From the NCBI GenBank assembly GCA_022826515.1, contig JAJDUT010000104.1:29703-93702 (forward strand): DNA of 64,000 bases, given 5' to 3'. Positions 34,340 through 42,367 of this stretch are shown here, in pieces. Every line of letters begins with the position of its first letter. The first letter of the stretch is position 1. The stretch is from Candidatus Latescibacterota bacterium. GTDB lineage: Bacteria > Latescibacterota > UBA2968 > UBA8231. The translations under genes were made by a program, and so were the position numbers. The notes under the pieces were generated by a model. That model searched no databases. It saw only the letters and a program-made list of their open reading frames with translations, and was not told the origin of the DNA.

Positions 34340-35035
34340 ATGAAGATAGCACGTCTGCTAGGGGTAGGTTATACCTCGCTCGTCCTGCTCGCCTGCAACG
34401 GCCAAGCGGTCAAAACCGACACCCCGGCCAAAGTGGAAACCGAAGAAGAAAAGGTCCTCTACGCCTTGGGCCTAGCCATCGCGCAAAACTCCCTAGAGCC
34501 GTTCCGGGGTCAATTCAGCGACGCGGAAATAGCCGTGGTCATGCAGGGCTTTGCCGACGCCGTCAAGGGCGGCGAGCCCATCGTCTCCCTGCAGGAATTC
34601 GGCCCCAAGATCAACCCCATGTTGCAGGAGCGCATGCAAAAAGTTCAGGCCCAAGCTGCGGAAGAGGGCACGGCCTTCAGGGAAAAGGCCGCCCAAGAAG
34701 AAGGTGCCGTGCAGACGGCTTCCGGCCTCATCTTCAAAGAGCTGACGGCTGGCACTGGGGCCTCGCCCAAAGCCACCGACCGAGTCAAAGTTCACTACCA
34801 CGGCTCGCTGATTGATGGCACGGTCTTCGACAGTTCAGTGGAGCGCGGCGAGCCCGTCACCTTCGCCCTCGACCAAGTGGTCAAAGGCTGGACTGAGGGA
34901 CTGCAAATGATGAAAGTGGGCGGCAAGGCCAAGCTGACCATCCCGCCCGAGCTAGCCTATGGTCCGGGGGGCCGCGCAGGGATTCCGGCTAACGCCACCC
35001 TGATTTTTGAAGTCGAACTGCTGGGCATTGAGTGA
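34340..35035 (+). CDS. FKBP-type peptidyl-prolyl cis-trans isomerase, lipoprotein
   Basis: The start at ATG 34340 (MKIARLLGVG), after GCGGAG, gives 231 residues. The signal ends in a lipobox (LVLLAC), so the protein should be lipid-anchored and periplasm-facing. Residues about 35-115 match the FKBP N-terminal dimerisation domain (LYALGLAIAQNSLEPF), and 125-230 the FKBP fold with VKVHYHGSLIDGTVFDSS and IPPELAYGPGGRAGIP. This is the FkpA/Mip-like plan, which helps fold exported proteins. It is a single gene convergent with the ABC operon. Confidence 0.92.
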   Translation: MKIARLLGVGYTSLVLLACNGQAVKTDTPAKVETEEEKVLYALGLAIAQNSLEPFRGQFSDAEIAVVMQGFADAVKGGEPIVSLQEFGPKINPMLQERMQKVQAQAAEEGTAFREKAAQEEGAVQTASGLIFKELTAGTGASPKATDRVKVHYHGSLIDGTVFDSSVERGEPVTFALDQVVKGWTEGLQMMKVGGKAKLTIPPELAYGPGGRAGIPANATLIFEVELLGIE

Positions 35036-35038
35036 GGT

Positions 35039-36055
35039 TCACGTCTCCCACTCCGCGTAAATATCCGCGATCACTTCGTCAATCGGCGCTCGGTGCGTCT
35101 CCGCGTCGAGCACCGATGCCTGCGCCGCAGCTTCGGCGAGCAAGGTCGGCAATTTAACCTGTTCCGCGTCAAAAACGTATTCGTGCCAGCCGGCCTCTGT
35201 CGTCAGGAGTTCGGCGCGACTCAGGTCAGGTGCCTCCTCCCCACTCGTCTGCAAGCGCAACCGCCGCCTGTCCCCAAAGTGATTGCGCAGCTCGTCAAAG
35301 GGTCCGTCAAAGGCGATGCGGCCCCGGTCTATCATCACAATCCGACCAGCTAGCTGTTCCAACTCGTCCATGTCGTGGCTGGTGATCATCACCGTTACCC
35401 CCTGCTCGCGGTTCAGATCCTTGATAAAGTCGAGGATATGGCGTCTAGCCAGCACATCGACGCCGATCGTCGGCTCGTCCAAGAAGAGAATCTCCGGCTC
35501 ATGCATGAGCATCAGCCCGAGGTCTGCCCGCATCTTCTGCCCTAGGCTCAACTGCCGCGCCAGACTATCCATGAACTCGTCGAGACCCAGCAATTCGCGC
35601 ACAAAGCCGAGCATCCGCTCGTAGCGCTCGTGCGGAATATCCCACACGACCCGTTTCCATTCAAAACTCGCCGACACGGGCTGGTCCCACCACAGTTCCG
35701 TGCGCTGGCCAAAGACCACGCCAATGCGGTTGACATAGGCCACCCGATCCCGCATCGGGTCCATTCCCAAAGCTCGCACGCTTCCCGACGTCGGCACCAG
35801 CACGCTCGACAGTAGCTTGACCGTCGTCGACTTGCCCGCGCCATTGGGGCCAGCGTAGGCGACGATCTCGCCCCGGCGCACAACAAGATCCACATCCTGC
35901 AGAGCGCGAATCTCGCGCACCCGGGGCCGAAAGAGATTCTTGAACACATCGCGCATATATGCCGAGCGCTGGCGCTGATAGAAGGTCTTGTTGACCCCCT
36001 GCAACTCAACTGCGATGTCCCCAGCGCAAGTAGCGCTGCGATCCCGTGTGTCCAT
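35039..36055 (-). CDS. ABC-2 type exporter ATPase subunit
   Basis: This 338-residue ATPase starts at ATG 36055 after AAAGGA and overlaps the end of the upstream permease gene by 50 bases. Walker A is GPNGAGKST, the signature motif is LSLGQKMRADLGLML, Walker B is ILFLDEPT, and the H-loop segment is MITSHDMDEL. It has the YbhF/NatA-like C-terminal extension of about 90 residues. With the two permeases upstream it forms a complete ABC-2 exporter. The combination with ABC2_membrane_6-type permeases is common in sequences annotated as an uncharacterised transport system. Cargo is unknown. Confidence 0.92.
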   Translation of the reverse strand: MDTRDRSATCAGDIAVELQGVNKTFYQRQRSAYMRDVFKNLFRPRVREIRALQDVDLVVRRGEIVAYAGPNGAGKSTTVKLLSSVLVPTSGSVRALGMDPMRDRVAYVNRIGVVFGQRTELWWDQPVSASFEWKRVVWDIPHERYERMLGFVRELLGLDEFMDSLARQLSLGQKMRADLGLMLMHEPEILFLDEPTIGVDVLARRHILDFIKDLNREQGVTVMITSHDMDELEQLAGRIVMIDRGRIAFDGPFDELRNHFGDRRRLRLQTSGEEAPDLSRAELLTTEAGWHEYVFDAEQVKLPTLLAEAAAQASVLDAETHRAPIDEVIADIYAEWET

Positions 36056-36857
36056 AGTGATTCATTCCTTTCTTAATAGCTATCAGCGCCACAAAGCTCA
36101 GGGCGCAGGCGAATATCGGCGTCGTCCACAACGATCCAGCACCTTGGTCAATCCCGAGCAAAACCCGACACGGATACCAAGCGACAAAACCTACCGGCAG
36201 CACGCTCAACAGACCGTTGACCAAGAGCGGATGCAGCCCATCGAGCGGAAACGACTTCAACTGCCAAGCGAAACTAATCGTACGGGAGCTGATCTCCTCG
36301 GCACCCACCGGCGACCAAAACGCCAGCACGCTCCACAAATAGGAAAAGGCCAAAACCACCACGCAGGAAGACAGCAGGTGGACTCCATAGCACAGCCACC
36401 AGCCGGGTTCCACAGCCATATCCAGCCGCCCCCAAGACCAAGCGCTAATCCCCAACCCGACGATGGCTCCCCAGCAGCCGGAAAAGGGTATAAAGCCTTC
36501 CGTGAGCAGGGCCATCCACAAGGGCTGCGGCTGCACCAGCGTATGGTCGAGCTGGCCGCGGCCGATGCGGCGACTGATGGCCAGCACGTTGTAGCGAAAG
36601 AACATTTCGAGCAGTCCCTGGACCAAGGCGGCGTAGCCGAGCATGAAGAGAATCTGGTCCCGGCTCCACGCCCCGATCCCCGCAAAGCGCTCAGCCAGCA
36701 AGAATACCGCCATCACCCCCGAGAGGCTGAGGACGATGTCGGAGACGACGTTGATGAGAAAAAACTTGAAGTCCCGGGTCATCCACATGAAGTCGAGATA
36801 CGCCTGCACCCGCCAGCGTCTGATAACCTGGACTACGGGGTTGCGGTTAGCCGCCAT
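36006..36857 (-). CDS. ABC-2 transporter permease (ABC2_membrane_6-type)
   Basis: This 283-residue membrane protein has about six hydrophobic segments (near 30-50, 60-80, 120-145, 150-175, 195-215 and 240-260). The Arg/Gly-rich stretch FRYNVLAISRRIGRGQLDHTLVQP near residues 88-111 is the cytoplasmic loop typical of DUF990/ABC2_membrane_6 permeases. It overlaps the second permease at its start (11 bases) and the ATPase gene at its end (50 bases), a tightly coupled three-gene operon. It probably pairs with the other permease as a heterodimer. Confidence 0.85.
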   Translation of the reverse strand: MAANRNPVVQVIRRWRVQAYLDFMWMTRDFKFFLINVVSDIVLSLSGVMAVFLLAERFAGIGAWSRDQILFMLGYAALVQGLLEMFFRYNVLAISRRIGRGQLDHTLVQPQPLWMALLTEGFIPFSGCWGAIVGLGISAWSWGRLDMAVEPGWWLCYGVHLLSSCVVVLAFSYLWSVLAFWSPVGAEEISSRTISFAWQLKSFPLDGLHPLLVNGLLSVLPVGFVAWYPCRVLLGIDQGAGSLWTTPIFACALSFVALIAIKKGMNHYGHTGSQRYLRWGHRS

Positions 36858-37641
36858 GAGACACTAGCCTTTCGCGATTGTGGCACCAGAGTGCGTGCGC
36901 ACTAACCCACAGCACTACAGCCCAGATTACCTGCAAAGGGATGAGATCCTGTGGATCGCCCGTGCCGGTGTAGAGTCGCAGTGGTGCCGACGCCAACGAG
37001 GCAAAGGGCAGCCACTCGAGATAGTCCCCCAGACCCCAAGGCAAAAGCGCCAGCGGCACCAGCCGGCCCGACAACAGCACCGTCAATGTGGTGCGGATCC
37101 GTTGCAGCGCGTACACACTGTGCTCCAAGAATACCATGCACGCGGCAAAAAACAGATCTAACGCCGTGCCCACCGCCACGCCCAGCGCCAAACTGAGCAG
37201 GAACCACAGCCCGGCCGTCCACGTCGCCGGCAAGGGGTCAACTCCCAGCAGCGGCGCAATGAGCAACAACGGCAGCGCAAAGAACAGCAGGCCGGGGATC
37301 CAGCCGCCGACCATCTCCGCCAGCATCTGCCCGTAGATCCCCATCGGCCGCAAGAAGCGGTTGGCTATATTTCCGCTCCACAGATCGTCGTCGATCCGGG
37401 TGCGGCCCGCTAGCTGGTCGGCAAAAATTGCCGCGACCATGGTATAGGTCAGCACCGCCTCCAAGCTCATCCCCGCAACCACGCCTTGACCCGCCATCAC
37501 CGTGCGCCAGAGCGAGAGCAAGATCGCCACGTGGAATAGCCGCAACGCGAAATCGCCAATCAGGCCCCAAAGCGCGTCGTTGAGCGACTGTGTCGCGACG
37601 ATGGCGATGGTTTTCCCGTATTTGTGCAGCAGTGTTATCAT
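36847..37641 (-). CDS. ABC-2 transporter permease, first gene of the exporter operon
   Basis: This 264-residue membrane protein has about six hydrophobic segments. Its cytoplasmic loop DLWSGNIANRFLRPMGIYG, near residues 88-106, corresponds to the loop of the partner permease. It is the first gene of the permease-permease-ATPase operon. The Shine-Dalgarno sequence GGAG lies 8 bases before ATG 37641 and directly follows the T-run of a terminator-like hairpin (37660-37686). Expression therefore seems to need read-through or antitermination. Substrate unknown. Confidence 0.85.
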   Translation of the reverse strand: MITLLHKYGKTIAIVATQSLNDALWGLIGDFALRLFHVAILLSLWRTVMAGQGVVAGMSLEAVLTYTMVAAIFADQLAGRTRIDDDLWSGNIANRFLRPMGIYGQMLAEMVGGWIPGLLFFALPLLLIAPLLGVDPLPATWTAGLWFLLSLALGVAVGTALDLFFAACMVFLEHSVYALQRIRTTLTVLLSGRLVPLALLPWGLGDYLEWLPFASLASAPLRLYTGTGDPQDLIPLQVIWAVVLWVSAHALWCHNRERLVSHGG

Positions 37642-37659
37642 TTGGTTATCTCCAAAAAA

Positions 37660-37686
37660 AGACCGCGAACAATAAGCCCGCGGTCT
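37660..37686 (-). terminator. Terminator-like hairpin abutting the ribosome-binding site of the exporter operon
   Basis: AGACCGCG (37660-37667) pairs with CGCGGTCT (37679-37686) around an 11-base loop. On the minus strand it is followed by seven T (37654-37660) and then at once by the GGAG of the first permease gene. It may be a transcription attenuator rather than the end of the upstream gene's transcript. Confidence 0.8.
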
Positions 37687-37702
37687 CTAAAAGTCATAAA
37701 AA

Positions 37703-37725
37703 AGCCGGAAACGAGGCTCCCGGCT
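37703..37725 (-). terminator. Second terminator-like hairpin upstream of the exporter operon
   Basis: AGCCGG (37703-37708) pairs with CCGGCT (37720-37725), also with an 11-base loop. It is followed on the minus strand by six T (37698-37703). It lies in tandem with the hairpin at 37660-37686, and both point the same way as the exporter operon. Confidence 0.75.
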
Positions 37726-37762
37726 AAATTATATAAATAATTGTTTATAAAAGTCTTAGCTT

Positions 37763-37863
37763 GGCCTCTTCAGAGCGGCGTGGGCACACTTATCCTGTGC
37801 GAGGCCCCAGTGGAACCTCTCATGCGGCTCAATTCGATGCCCACGCGCAGGGCAATGGATAAG
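37763..37863. ncRNA. Candidate structured leader RNA with pseudoknot-like pairings
   Basis: This intergenic segment has several exact complementary pairs: GCGTGGGCA (37778-37786) with TGCCCACGC (37838-37846); GGCCTC (37763-37768) with GAGGCC (37801-37806); GCACA (37784-37788) with TGTGC (37796-37800); and the loop CTTATCC (37789-37795) with GGATAAG (37857-37863). Some cross each other, so they would be a pseudoknot or alternative states. It lies just upstream of two terminators and the ABC exporter on the minus strand. I match it to no known riboswitch class; the plus strand is also possible. Confidence 0.4.
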
Positions 37864-37927
37864 AGGCAGTTGTTCGCTTGCATGGCAGGCCAATTTATGG
37901 AGGGGGGTTTATCATGTCAAAACAATC

Positions 37928-39364
37928 TCATCCCAACCCCGTCGGCAATGAATGGTACTTCACCTCGACTTCCACATCTGTGACTTTCAGCGGACTCACC
38001 AAATCGTCCGGTCGCTCCACCAGCGCAATCTCCAAGCGGTTCGCCCCCTGCTGTGGCCGCACCTGCTGCAAGTCGAAAATCAGCCACATGCCCTGATATG
38101 GGACGACCTTATAACCGAACTCGCGGCGGCATATCTCCCCTTGCAGCGACTGGCCGTTGAGCGCGATCTCCAAGCGGTCATCCGAGACCAAATCGACGAT
38201 CCTGATCCGCAAGAGCACCTGACTGACGCGGCCTCCTTGCGCGTCGTCGGCTAAGTAAAAGGGGATGGTATGCTGCGCCCGGTCGTCGGCTGCGATCTCC
38301 ACCGGCAGCGCCACTGGGTATTGGTTTTCCTCACCTGCTGCCCGCCGCGCCAGCACGTAGTGCTTGTCCTTCTCCTGCATCAGATCCCGTCTGCCCAGTT
38401 CGCTCAGCGCGCTGCGCTCCCGGTCTCCTAAGGGCCAAGGCATAAACCACGCGTACAGCCCATCGCAGCCCCGATCCAACAGATTCACCGCCGCCGCCCG
38501 CAGTTGGGCCGGAGAGGGGCAAACCCGCTCGGCCCCAACCGACTCATCAGATACGTAGGGCTGCAAGGTGCCATAGACCGCCGCGTCGGCCGCGTGCGCC
38601 GCCTCGACCAGCCAATCTATCGGCATGTCTCCGTCGAGGATCATATAGCCGTAGCGAATCGGCACCAAGAAATCCACCAACCCGCGCTCTAGCCAAGTCC
38701 GCACGTCCAAGCCCTGCGCTAGGTTCATCTCCTCGGTGGGCAACACCCGCGCTCCAACCACACCCGACCGCTGCCCGCGCACCCGCTCGGCGAGCTGCTC
38801 TACGTAATCGGTCAAAATAGGCGTCGTCGCCTCCACATCCTCTTCCCGCAAAATGCGCGGTGCTCCGCCTGGCAGGGCAAAGTCCAGCTCAACGCCATCG
38901 GTTTCGTACTCGGTCGCCAGCTCCTCAACCACTTGCAATATGTGCGCTCGCACCTCCGCGTGCGCCAGCCCGCCACCGCCGTCGGCCAGCCTGTGGGCCG
39001 GATCCATATTCCCATAGGCGGCCATCCGCAAGCTGGCCCAAAAGTCCATGCTATGGTCGTGCGCCCGGTCGATGAGCACCGTCAGCGGGTCGAGTCCGCG
39101 CTCGATCAGGCTCTGCATATTGTGCCACGTGCGCCAATAGGCCGCCTGCTCAAAGGGCTGAATATCCGCTCCGAACATCATCCCCACCCGCGATGGATAA
39201 AAAAGCCCGTCGCCGCGCTCGACTCCGTAGGCAAAAGTATCCACCCCCGTGCCTGCGACTTCGTCTATTGGTACCCAAGCGTCTTCGAGCGCCATCGGCG
39301 GCTCAAAGGCAAAAAGGTAGTAGTGCCGAGCGTCGTTAAAGTAGATGGTGCGCTGCTGTCGCAT
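37928..39364 (-). CDS. Glycoside hydrolase-like (GH10-like TIM barrel) protein of unknown substrate
   Basis: This 478-residue protein starts at ATG 39364 after GAGGAGG. No signal peptide is present. The middle part has a TIM-barrel flavour with ETDGVELDFALPGG (residues near 152-165), similar to the YYDVDGVDLD-type motif of glycosyl hydrolase-like family 10 (DUF187) proteins, then LVDFLVPIRYGYMI and CDGLYAWFMPWPLGD. The C-terminal 110 residues are a beta-rich domain. Related proteins are frequent in Latescibacteria/Poribacteria-type genomes beside sugar-catabolic genes. Catalytic residues cannot be fixed from sequence alone. A 286-base structured gap separates it from the ABC operon. Confidence 0.55.
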   Translation of the reverse strand: MRQQRTIYFNDARHYYLFAFEPPMALEDAWVPIDEVAGTGVDTFAYGVERGDGLFYPSRVGMMFGADIQPFEQAAYWRTWHNMQSLIERGLDPLTVLIDRAHDHSMDFWASLRMAAYGNMDPAHRLADGGGGLAHAEVRAHILQVVEELATEYETDGVELDFALPGGAPRILREEDVEATTPILTDYVEQLAERVRGQRSGVVGARVLPTEEMNLAQGLDVRTWLERGLVDFLVPIRYGYMILDGDMPIDWLVEAAHAADAAVYGTLQPYVSDESVGAERVCPSPAQLRAAAVNLLDRGCDGLYAWFMPWPLGDRERSALSELGRRDLMQEKDKHYVLARRAAGEENQYPVALPVEIAADDRAQHTIPFYLADDAQGGRVSQVLLRIRIVDLVSDDRLEIALNGQSLQGEICRREFGYKVVPYQGMWLIFDLQQVRPQQGANRLEIALVERPDDLVSPLKVTDVEVEVKYHSLPTGLG

Positions 39365-39674
39365 GGCGTATCCTCCTCGTTTTAAAGGGAATTATATGCC
39401 TGAGTGCCCAAAAACCATGTTCGCGGCTAATAAGCATTAATTATTAACTATTGACAATTGTGAGGAGTAAAAAGAAAAACTTGACGATGTGAAGGGGCTG
39501 TACGTTAAATGAGAATGCCCCTTGCACTTCCCCAGCGGAGGTGAATCGCCTTCGGCTTCTAACACGCGGAGGTCTGCAGGATGGGATTCCCAAATATGTG
39601 GGGTGGCCGGATTCCGAGCTCATGGAAGAACCACTGCAGACCCGTCCATATTTCCTTCAAGAAAGGCGAGCAGA
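39365..39674. other. 310-bp gene-free region upstream of the Nudix gene
   Basis: The left 110 bases are markedly AT-rich and include TTGACAATTG near 39451, with no clear -10 partner. A hairpin AAGGGGC/GCCCCTT (39492-39523) follows. The rest has no ORF I would support beyond an upstream in-frame extension of the Nudix reading frame, which lacks family similarity. Confidence 0.4.
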
Positions 39675-40121
39675 ATGTCTTCAGCCTTCGATACTCCGCG
39701 CGTTTATATAGGTGCCTATGGGTTTTGCCGTGATCCGTCAGGTCGGCTTCTCTTGGTTCGCATGGCTAGCGGACTGGACCAAGGAAGATGGACTATGCCA
39801 GGCGGCGGGATTGAGTGGGGAGAGCATCCAAAGGCTGCCCTGCTCCGCGAATTGGAAGAGGAAACGGGCATCGCTGACGTTGAGGCGATTGGAGTCGCTG
39901 AGGTGTATTCACATACTTATCCCAAAAGTGTGGAGCGTCCGTACGACTCGGTTCACCACGTCGGTATCATCTACAATGTTACGGTTGGCTTCCTCGACCT
40001 CAGATTCGAGCAAGACGGCTCAACGGATCGTTGCGAGTGGTACACCGAGCATCAAGCCCGGTCTCTTCCACTCACTGCGGTCGGGGCATTCGCAGTTGAC
40101 TTGGCGTGGCCTGCGTCTTAG
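39675..40121 (+). CDS. Nudix hydrolase
   Basis: The start at ATG 39675 (MSSAFDTPRVYIGAYGF), after AAAGGCGAG, gives 148 residues. The Nudix box is complete: G-G-I-E-W-G-E-x7-R-E-L-E-E-E-T-G-I, at about residues 46-68. Such enzymes hydrolyse nucleoside diphosphates linked to another group, as house-cleaning or signalling enzymes. Base composition and codon use differ somewhat from the GC-rich neighbours, and the gene is followed by an attC-like element, so it may have been acquired. The exact substrate is not predictable. Confidence 0.88.
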   Translation: MSSAFDTPRVYIGAYGFCRDPSGRLLLVRMASGLDQGRWTMPGGGIEWGEHPKAALLRELEEETGIADVEAIGVAEVYSHTYPKSVERPYDSVHHVGIIYNVTVGFLDLRFEQDGSTDRCEWYTEHQARSLPLTAVGAFAVDLAWPAS

Positions 40122-40153
40122 CCACGCGTTCTATTCGGTGAAGTGGAGGCACC

Positions 40154-40215
40154 GCCCAACATGCAGTACCCGGCTTCGGGCTTCTCCCTTCGCGCAACCG
40201 CTGCGCGGTTAGGGC
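40154..40215 (+). repeat. Possible integron attC-like (59-base-element) hairpin
   Basis: This 62-base element runs from GCCCAAC (fits the inverse core RYYYAAC) to GTTAGGGC (close to the core GTTRRRY, but with G in the last position). Inner pairing is TGCAG with CTGCG, with further hairpins CCCG/CGGG and CGCGCA/TGCGCG. It lies between two small same-strand genes, as in a cassette array. No integrase and no second site were found, so it is only a candidate. Confidence 0.3.
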
Positions 40216-40255
40216 ACGGCGAAAACGTCAAACGCCATTCTCAGTCTCGGAGATT

Positions 40256-41068
40256 ATGAAGACAAAAAGGACAACCATCGCCGCAGTGGCTCACAATTGC
40301 TCCACGGGCGATTCGGACAAGAACCTAGCGCTGATGGAGGAGGTCCTCGCTGGTGGAGAAACCTCTGAGACAGACATATACGTCTTTCCGGAGCTGAACA
40401 TCTCCGGCGGTGTAATTAAAACCGATCTTGTCGATCTCGGAGAAACAGTTCCCGACGGCTCCCAAGTGGGGGAAGTCTGTGCCTTGGCGAAGAGATACCG
40501 AACAGCCATCTGCGCTGGACTAGTTGAGTCTGCAACAGACGGTATGTTCCTAACGCATTTCATTGCGACTCCGGCTGGGTACGCGGGAAGCCAGAGGAAA
40601 CTAATTCCCCAGAACCCAACTAAGGCAGGTCCATTCAAATCAGGCCAAACCCTCACTCCCATTGACCTAGACGGAACCAAAGTAGCGATTTTAGCCTGCG
40701 CTGATTTCCTACTTCCCGAGCCAAGCATCGCTGCGGCCTTGGAGTCGATTGACCTGATCCTTTCTCCAACCGATTCTTTTGCCGCGTCTATGAGCAGCAA
40801 ACTGAAAACCTTGCAGGCGGCAAGGGCAATGGACTGCAATGCCCACGTCATCGCCGCTTTCCGTATCGACGCACAAACACAGTCTGAGCAGATTGCAGTC
40901 TTAGCATCGGATCCTGAGGGTAGGACGCTTCTACATAGAACAACTTCGCACCCCGGAACGCACATCTTCCGGCTTGATGTGGATCTTCAGCGGACGCCAC
41001 CTCGCTGGGGTGGGCTACCAGCGAGGGCTCAACTGCTGGAGAAGATGCTGGGTCCCTACTCGCGTTGA
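40256..41068 (+). CDS. Carbon-nitrogen hydrolase (nitrilase superfamily)
   Basis: This 270-residue protein has the Glu-Lys-Cys triad of the family: Glu46 (VFPELNISGG), Lys115 (SQRKLIPQ) and Cys148 (ILACADFLLPE). Length fits the single-domain amidase/ureidopropionase branch. It would hydrolyse an amide, nitrile or carbamoyl bond of a small molecule in the cytoplasm. It is less GC-rich than the core genes of the window and follows the Nudix gene with only the attC-like element between, a cassette-like layout. Substrate unknown. Confidence 0.85.
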   Translation: MKTKRTTIAAVAHNCSTGDSDKNLALMEEVLAGGETSETDIYVFPELNISGGVIKTDLVDLGETVPDGSQVGEVCALAKRYRTAICAGLVESATDGMFLTHFIATPAGYAGSQRKLIPQNPTKAGPFKSGQTLTPIDLDGTKVAILACADFLLPEPSIAAALESIDLILSPTDSFAASMSSKLKTLQAARAMDCNAHVIAAFRIDAQTQSEQIAVLASDPEGRTLLHRTTSHPGTHIFRLDVDLQRTPPRWGGLPARAQLLEKMLGPYSR

Positions 41069-41207
41069 AGTTCAAGACCGTGGTTGCCGCGCACTCGCGC
41101 CTCTAAACCGACCTAGCTTCACCACATATCTCGATAGCCTACGACGATCGGAGAATCAAGGGAATGGATGATCGAGGACAAGGCGGTTACTGTTCAAGGA
41201 GCTATGC

Positions 41208-41855
41208 CTATACTACATGTTGCCCGGCTGTTGGCTGGCGTCGTGTAGTTTGGGCTAAGGTACGTCCCCAAGCTTGTGCGGCTAATGGCACAGTATTACT
41301 CCCAGGGGCATTCAAAGCAATGCGCTGCGACAGAGACTGGATACTGAGGTGGATCGCCTTACGACTTCGATGGTATAGGGCCTGAACCAACAGGACGCAT
41401 AGCTTATACGCTACGTATAGTATCAGAATGGGAGCACCGGTTGTGATATGCCAAAATACCGATAGCATCATGCGTTGATAAATGTCCTGCACGAACTCCC
41501 TGTATTCTTCGTTGTGCAAGGCCGCCAATTGGTCCTCCAAATCATCGGAAAAAGGTCGTTCTTCTTGCGGGTATTTCCTTAACCCCCAATAGGCTGCCAG
41601 CACTCCCCAAATACTCACCCGATGACCGTGACGCAATAACCCATTGAGGGTTTGACGCATCGTCACATACGAGGGAGTATCAAAGGGAACGCCCATACTG
41701 TAGGTCTTTCTGAAAAGCGAATCTCGCAACACAAACAGCTTGTGTCGCAGTAGATCAATCCGAAACTTGCGGTATCCCCAAAAGTAGATTATCCACCCAA
41801 TTAATACATAAATCACCAGCCTGATACCGGCGATTGCTTCCATTTCGGCATTCAT
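41208..41855 (-). CDS. Small membrane protein of unknown function, second gene of a two-gene unit
   Basis: This 215-residue protein has an N-terminal membrane segment (about 11-27, LVIYVLIGWIIYFWGY), then a soluble helical block with RHKLFVLRDSLFRKTYSMG and a conserved-looking tyrosine/arginine stretch (PSYVTMRQTLNGLLRHGHR). A second hydrophobic region near residues 130-155 follows, and then a basic Ser/Thr/Pro-rich tail. I recognise the L-R-D-x-L-F block from uncharacterised bacterial membrane proteins but know no function. Its ATG overlaps the stop of the upstream small membrane protein gene (4 bases), so both are made together. Confidence 0.6.
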   Translation of the reverse strand: MNAEMEAIAGIRLVIYVLIGWIIYFWGYRKFRIDLLRHKLFVLRDSLFRKTYSMGVPFDTPSYVTMRQTLNGLLRHGHRVSIWGVLAAYWGLRKYPQEERPFSDDLEDQLAALHNEEYREFVQDIYQRMMLSVFWHITTGAPILILYVAYKLCVLLVQALYHRSRKAIHLSIQSLSQRIALNAPGSNTVPLAAQAWGRTLAQTTRRQPTAGQHVV

Positions 41856-42280
41856 GGCTCGTCCTCCGGGTGTGTGTCTCCTGTTTCTGTCAGGTTACTA
41901 GATGTGCGGTTGGGATCGATATGTTCCTCAAGTTCTTTTTTTTGTGCGGTTATATGCTTTATGGTCTTTTTCCGCAGTTTTCTCTCTCTTATAGCCCAAA
42001 GAGTTGTACCACCTGTGAGCAAGTATAAAATGCGCTCATCAAGTTTCAAGTCGGTAATAGCTTTGAGGACAATATCTGCAGCAGTAGTTTTGCCGGCTAG
42101 GGCATCTATCATCAGATACAAGCAATAGCAACATGCAACGATACCTCCCCAGCGTATCAGTCCATTAAAAATCCCCCCAATAATATCCCATTTTTTTCCG
42201 TACTTGGCCCATTCAAGTTCGGCAGCGATTCGCTCCCTTTCTGAAACACCTTCACCCCTGCGCCGACGGCCTTTCGCCAT
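41852..42280 (-). CDS. Small membrane protein with coiled-coil tail, first gene of a two-gene unit
   Basis: This 142-residue protein begins with a very basic N-terminus (MAKGRRRRGEGVSERER) and has two hydrophobic segments (about 36-62 and 83-95, the second ILYLLTGGTTLWAI). A charged helical segment follows (ERKLRKKTIKHITAQKKELEEH), probably a coiled coil, with an acidic tail. There is no family I recognise. The gene overlaps the next by ATGA, and the AT-rich composition is unlike the flanking catabolic genes. A membrane effector or sensor complex with the downstream protein is conceivable but unproven. Confidence 0.6.
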   Translation of the reverse strand: MAKGRRRRGEGVSERERIAAELEWAKYGKKWDIIGGIFNGLIRWGGIVACCYCLYLMIDALAGKTTAADIVLKAITDLKLDERILYLLTGGTTLWAIRERKLRKKTIKHITAQKKELEEHIDPNRTSSNLTETGDTHPEDEP

Positions 42281-42367
42281 GTCTGCTCCTAATCATAATA
42301 TATAGATATGTCATTAATACGTAATATGTTGAACACTATCAACCCTAGGTCGCTGTCTTGCAGAAGC

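Noticed and set aside
37914..38096. Plus-strand ORF MSKQSHPNPVG... with a very strong GGAGGGGGG upstream
   Set aside because: It is antisense to the well-supported C-terminal domain of the minus-strand glycosidase-like gene and its translation has no natural composition or family.
39451..39500. Plus-strand TTGACA as a promoter for the Nudix gene
   Set aside because: No acceptable -10 box occurs 16-18 bases downstream.
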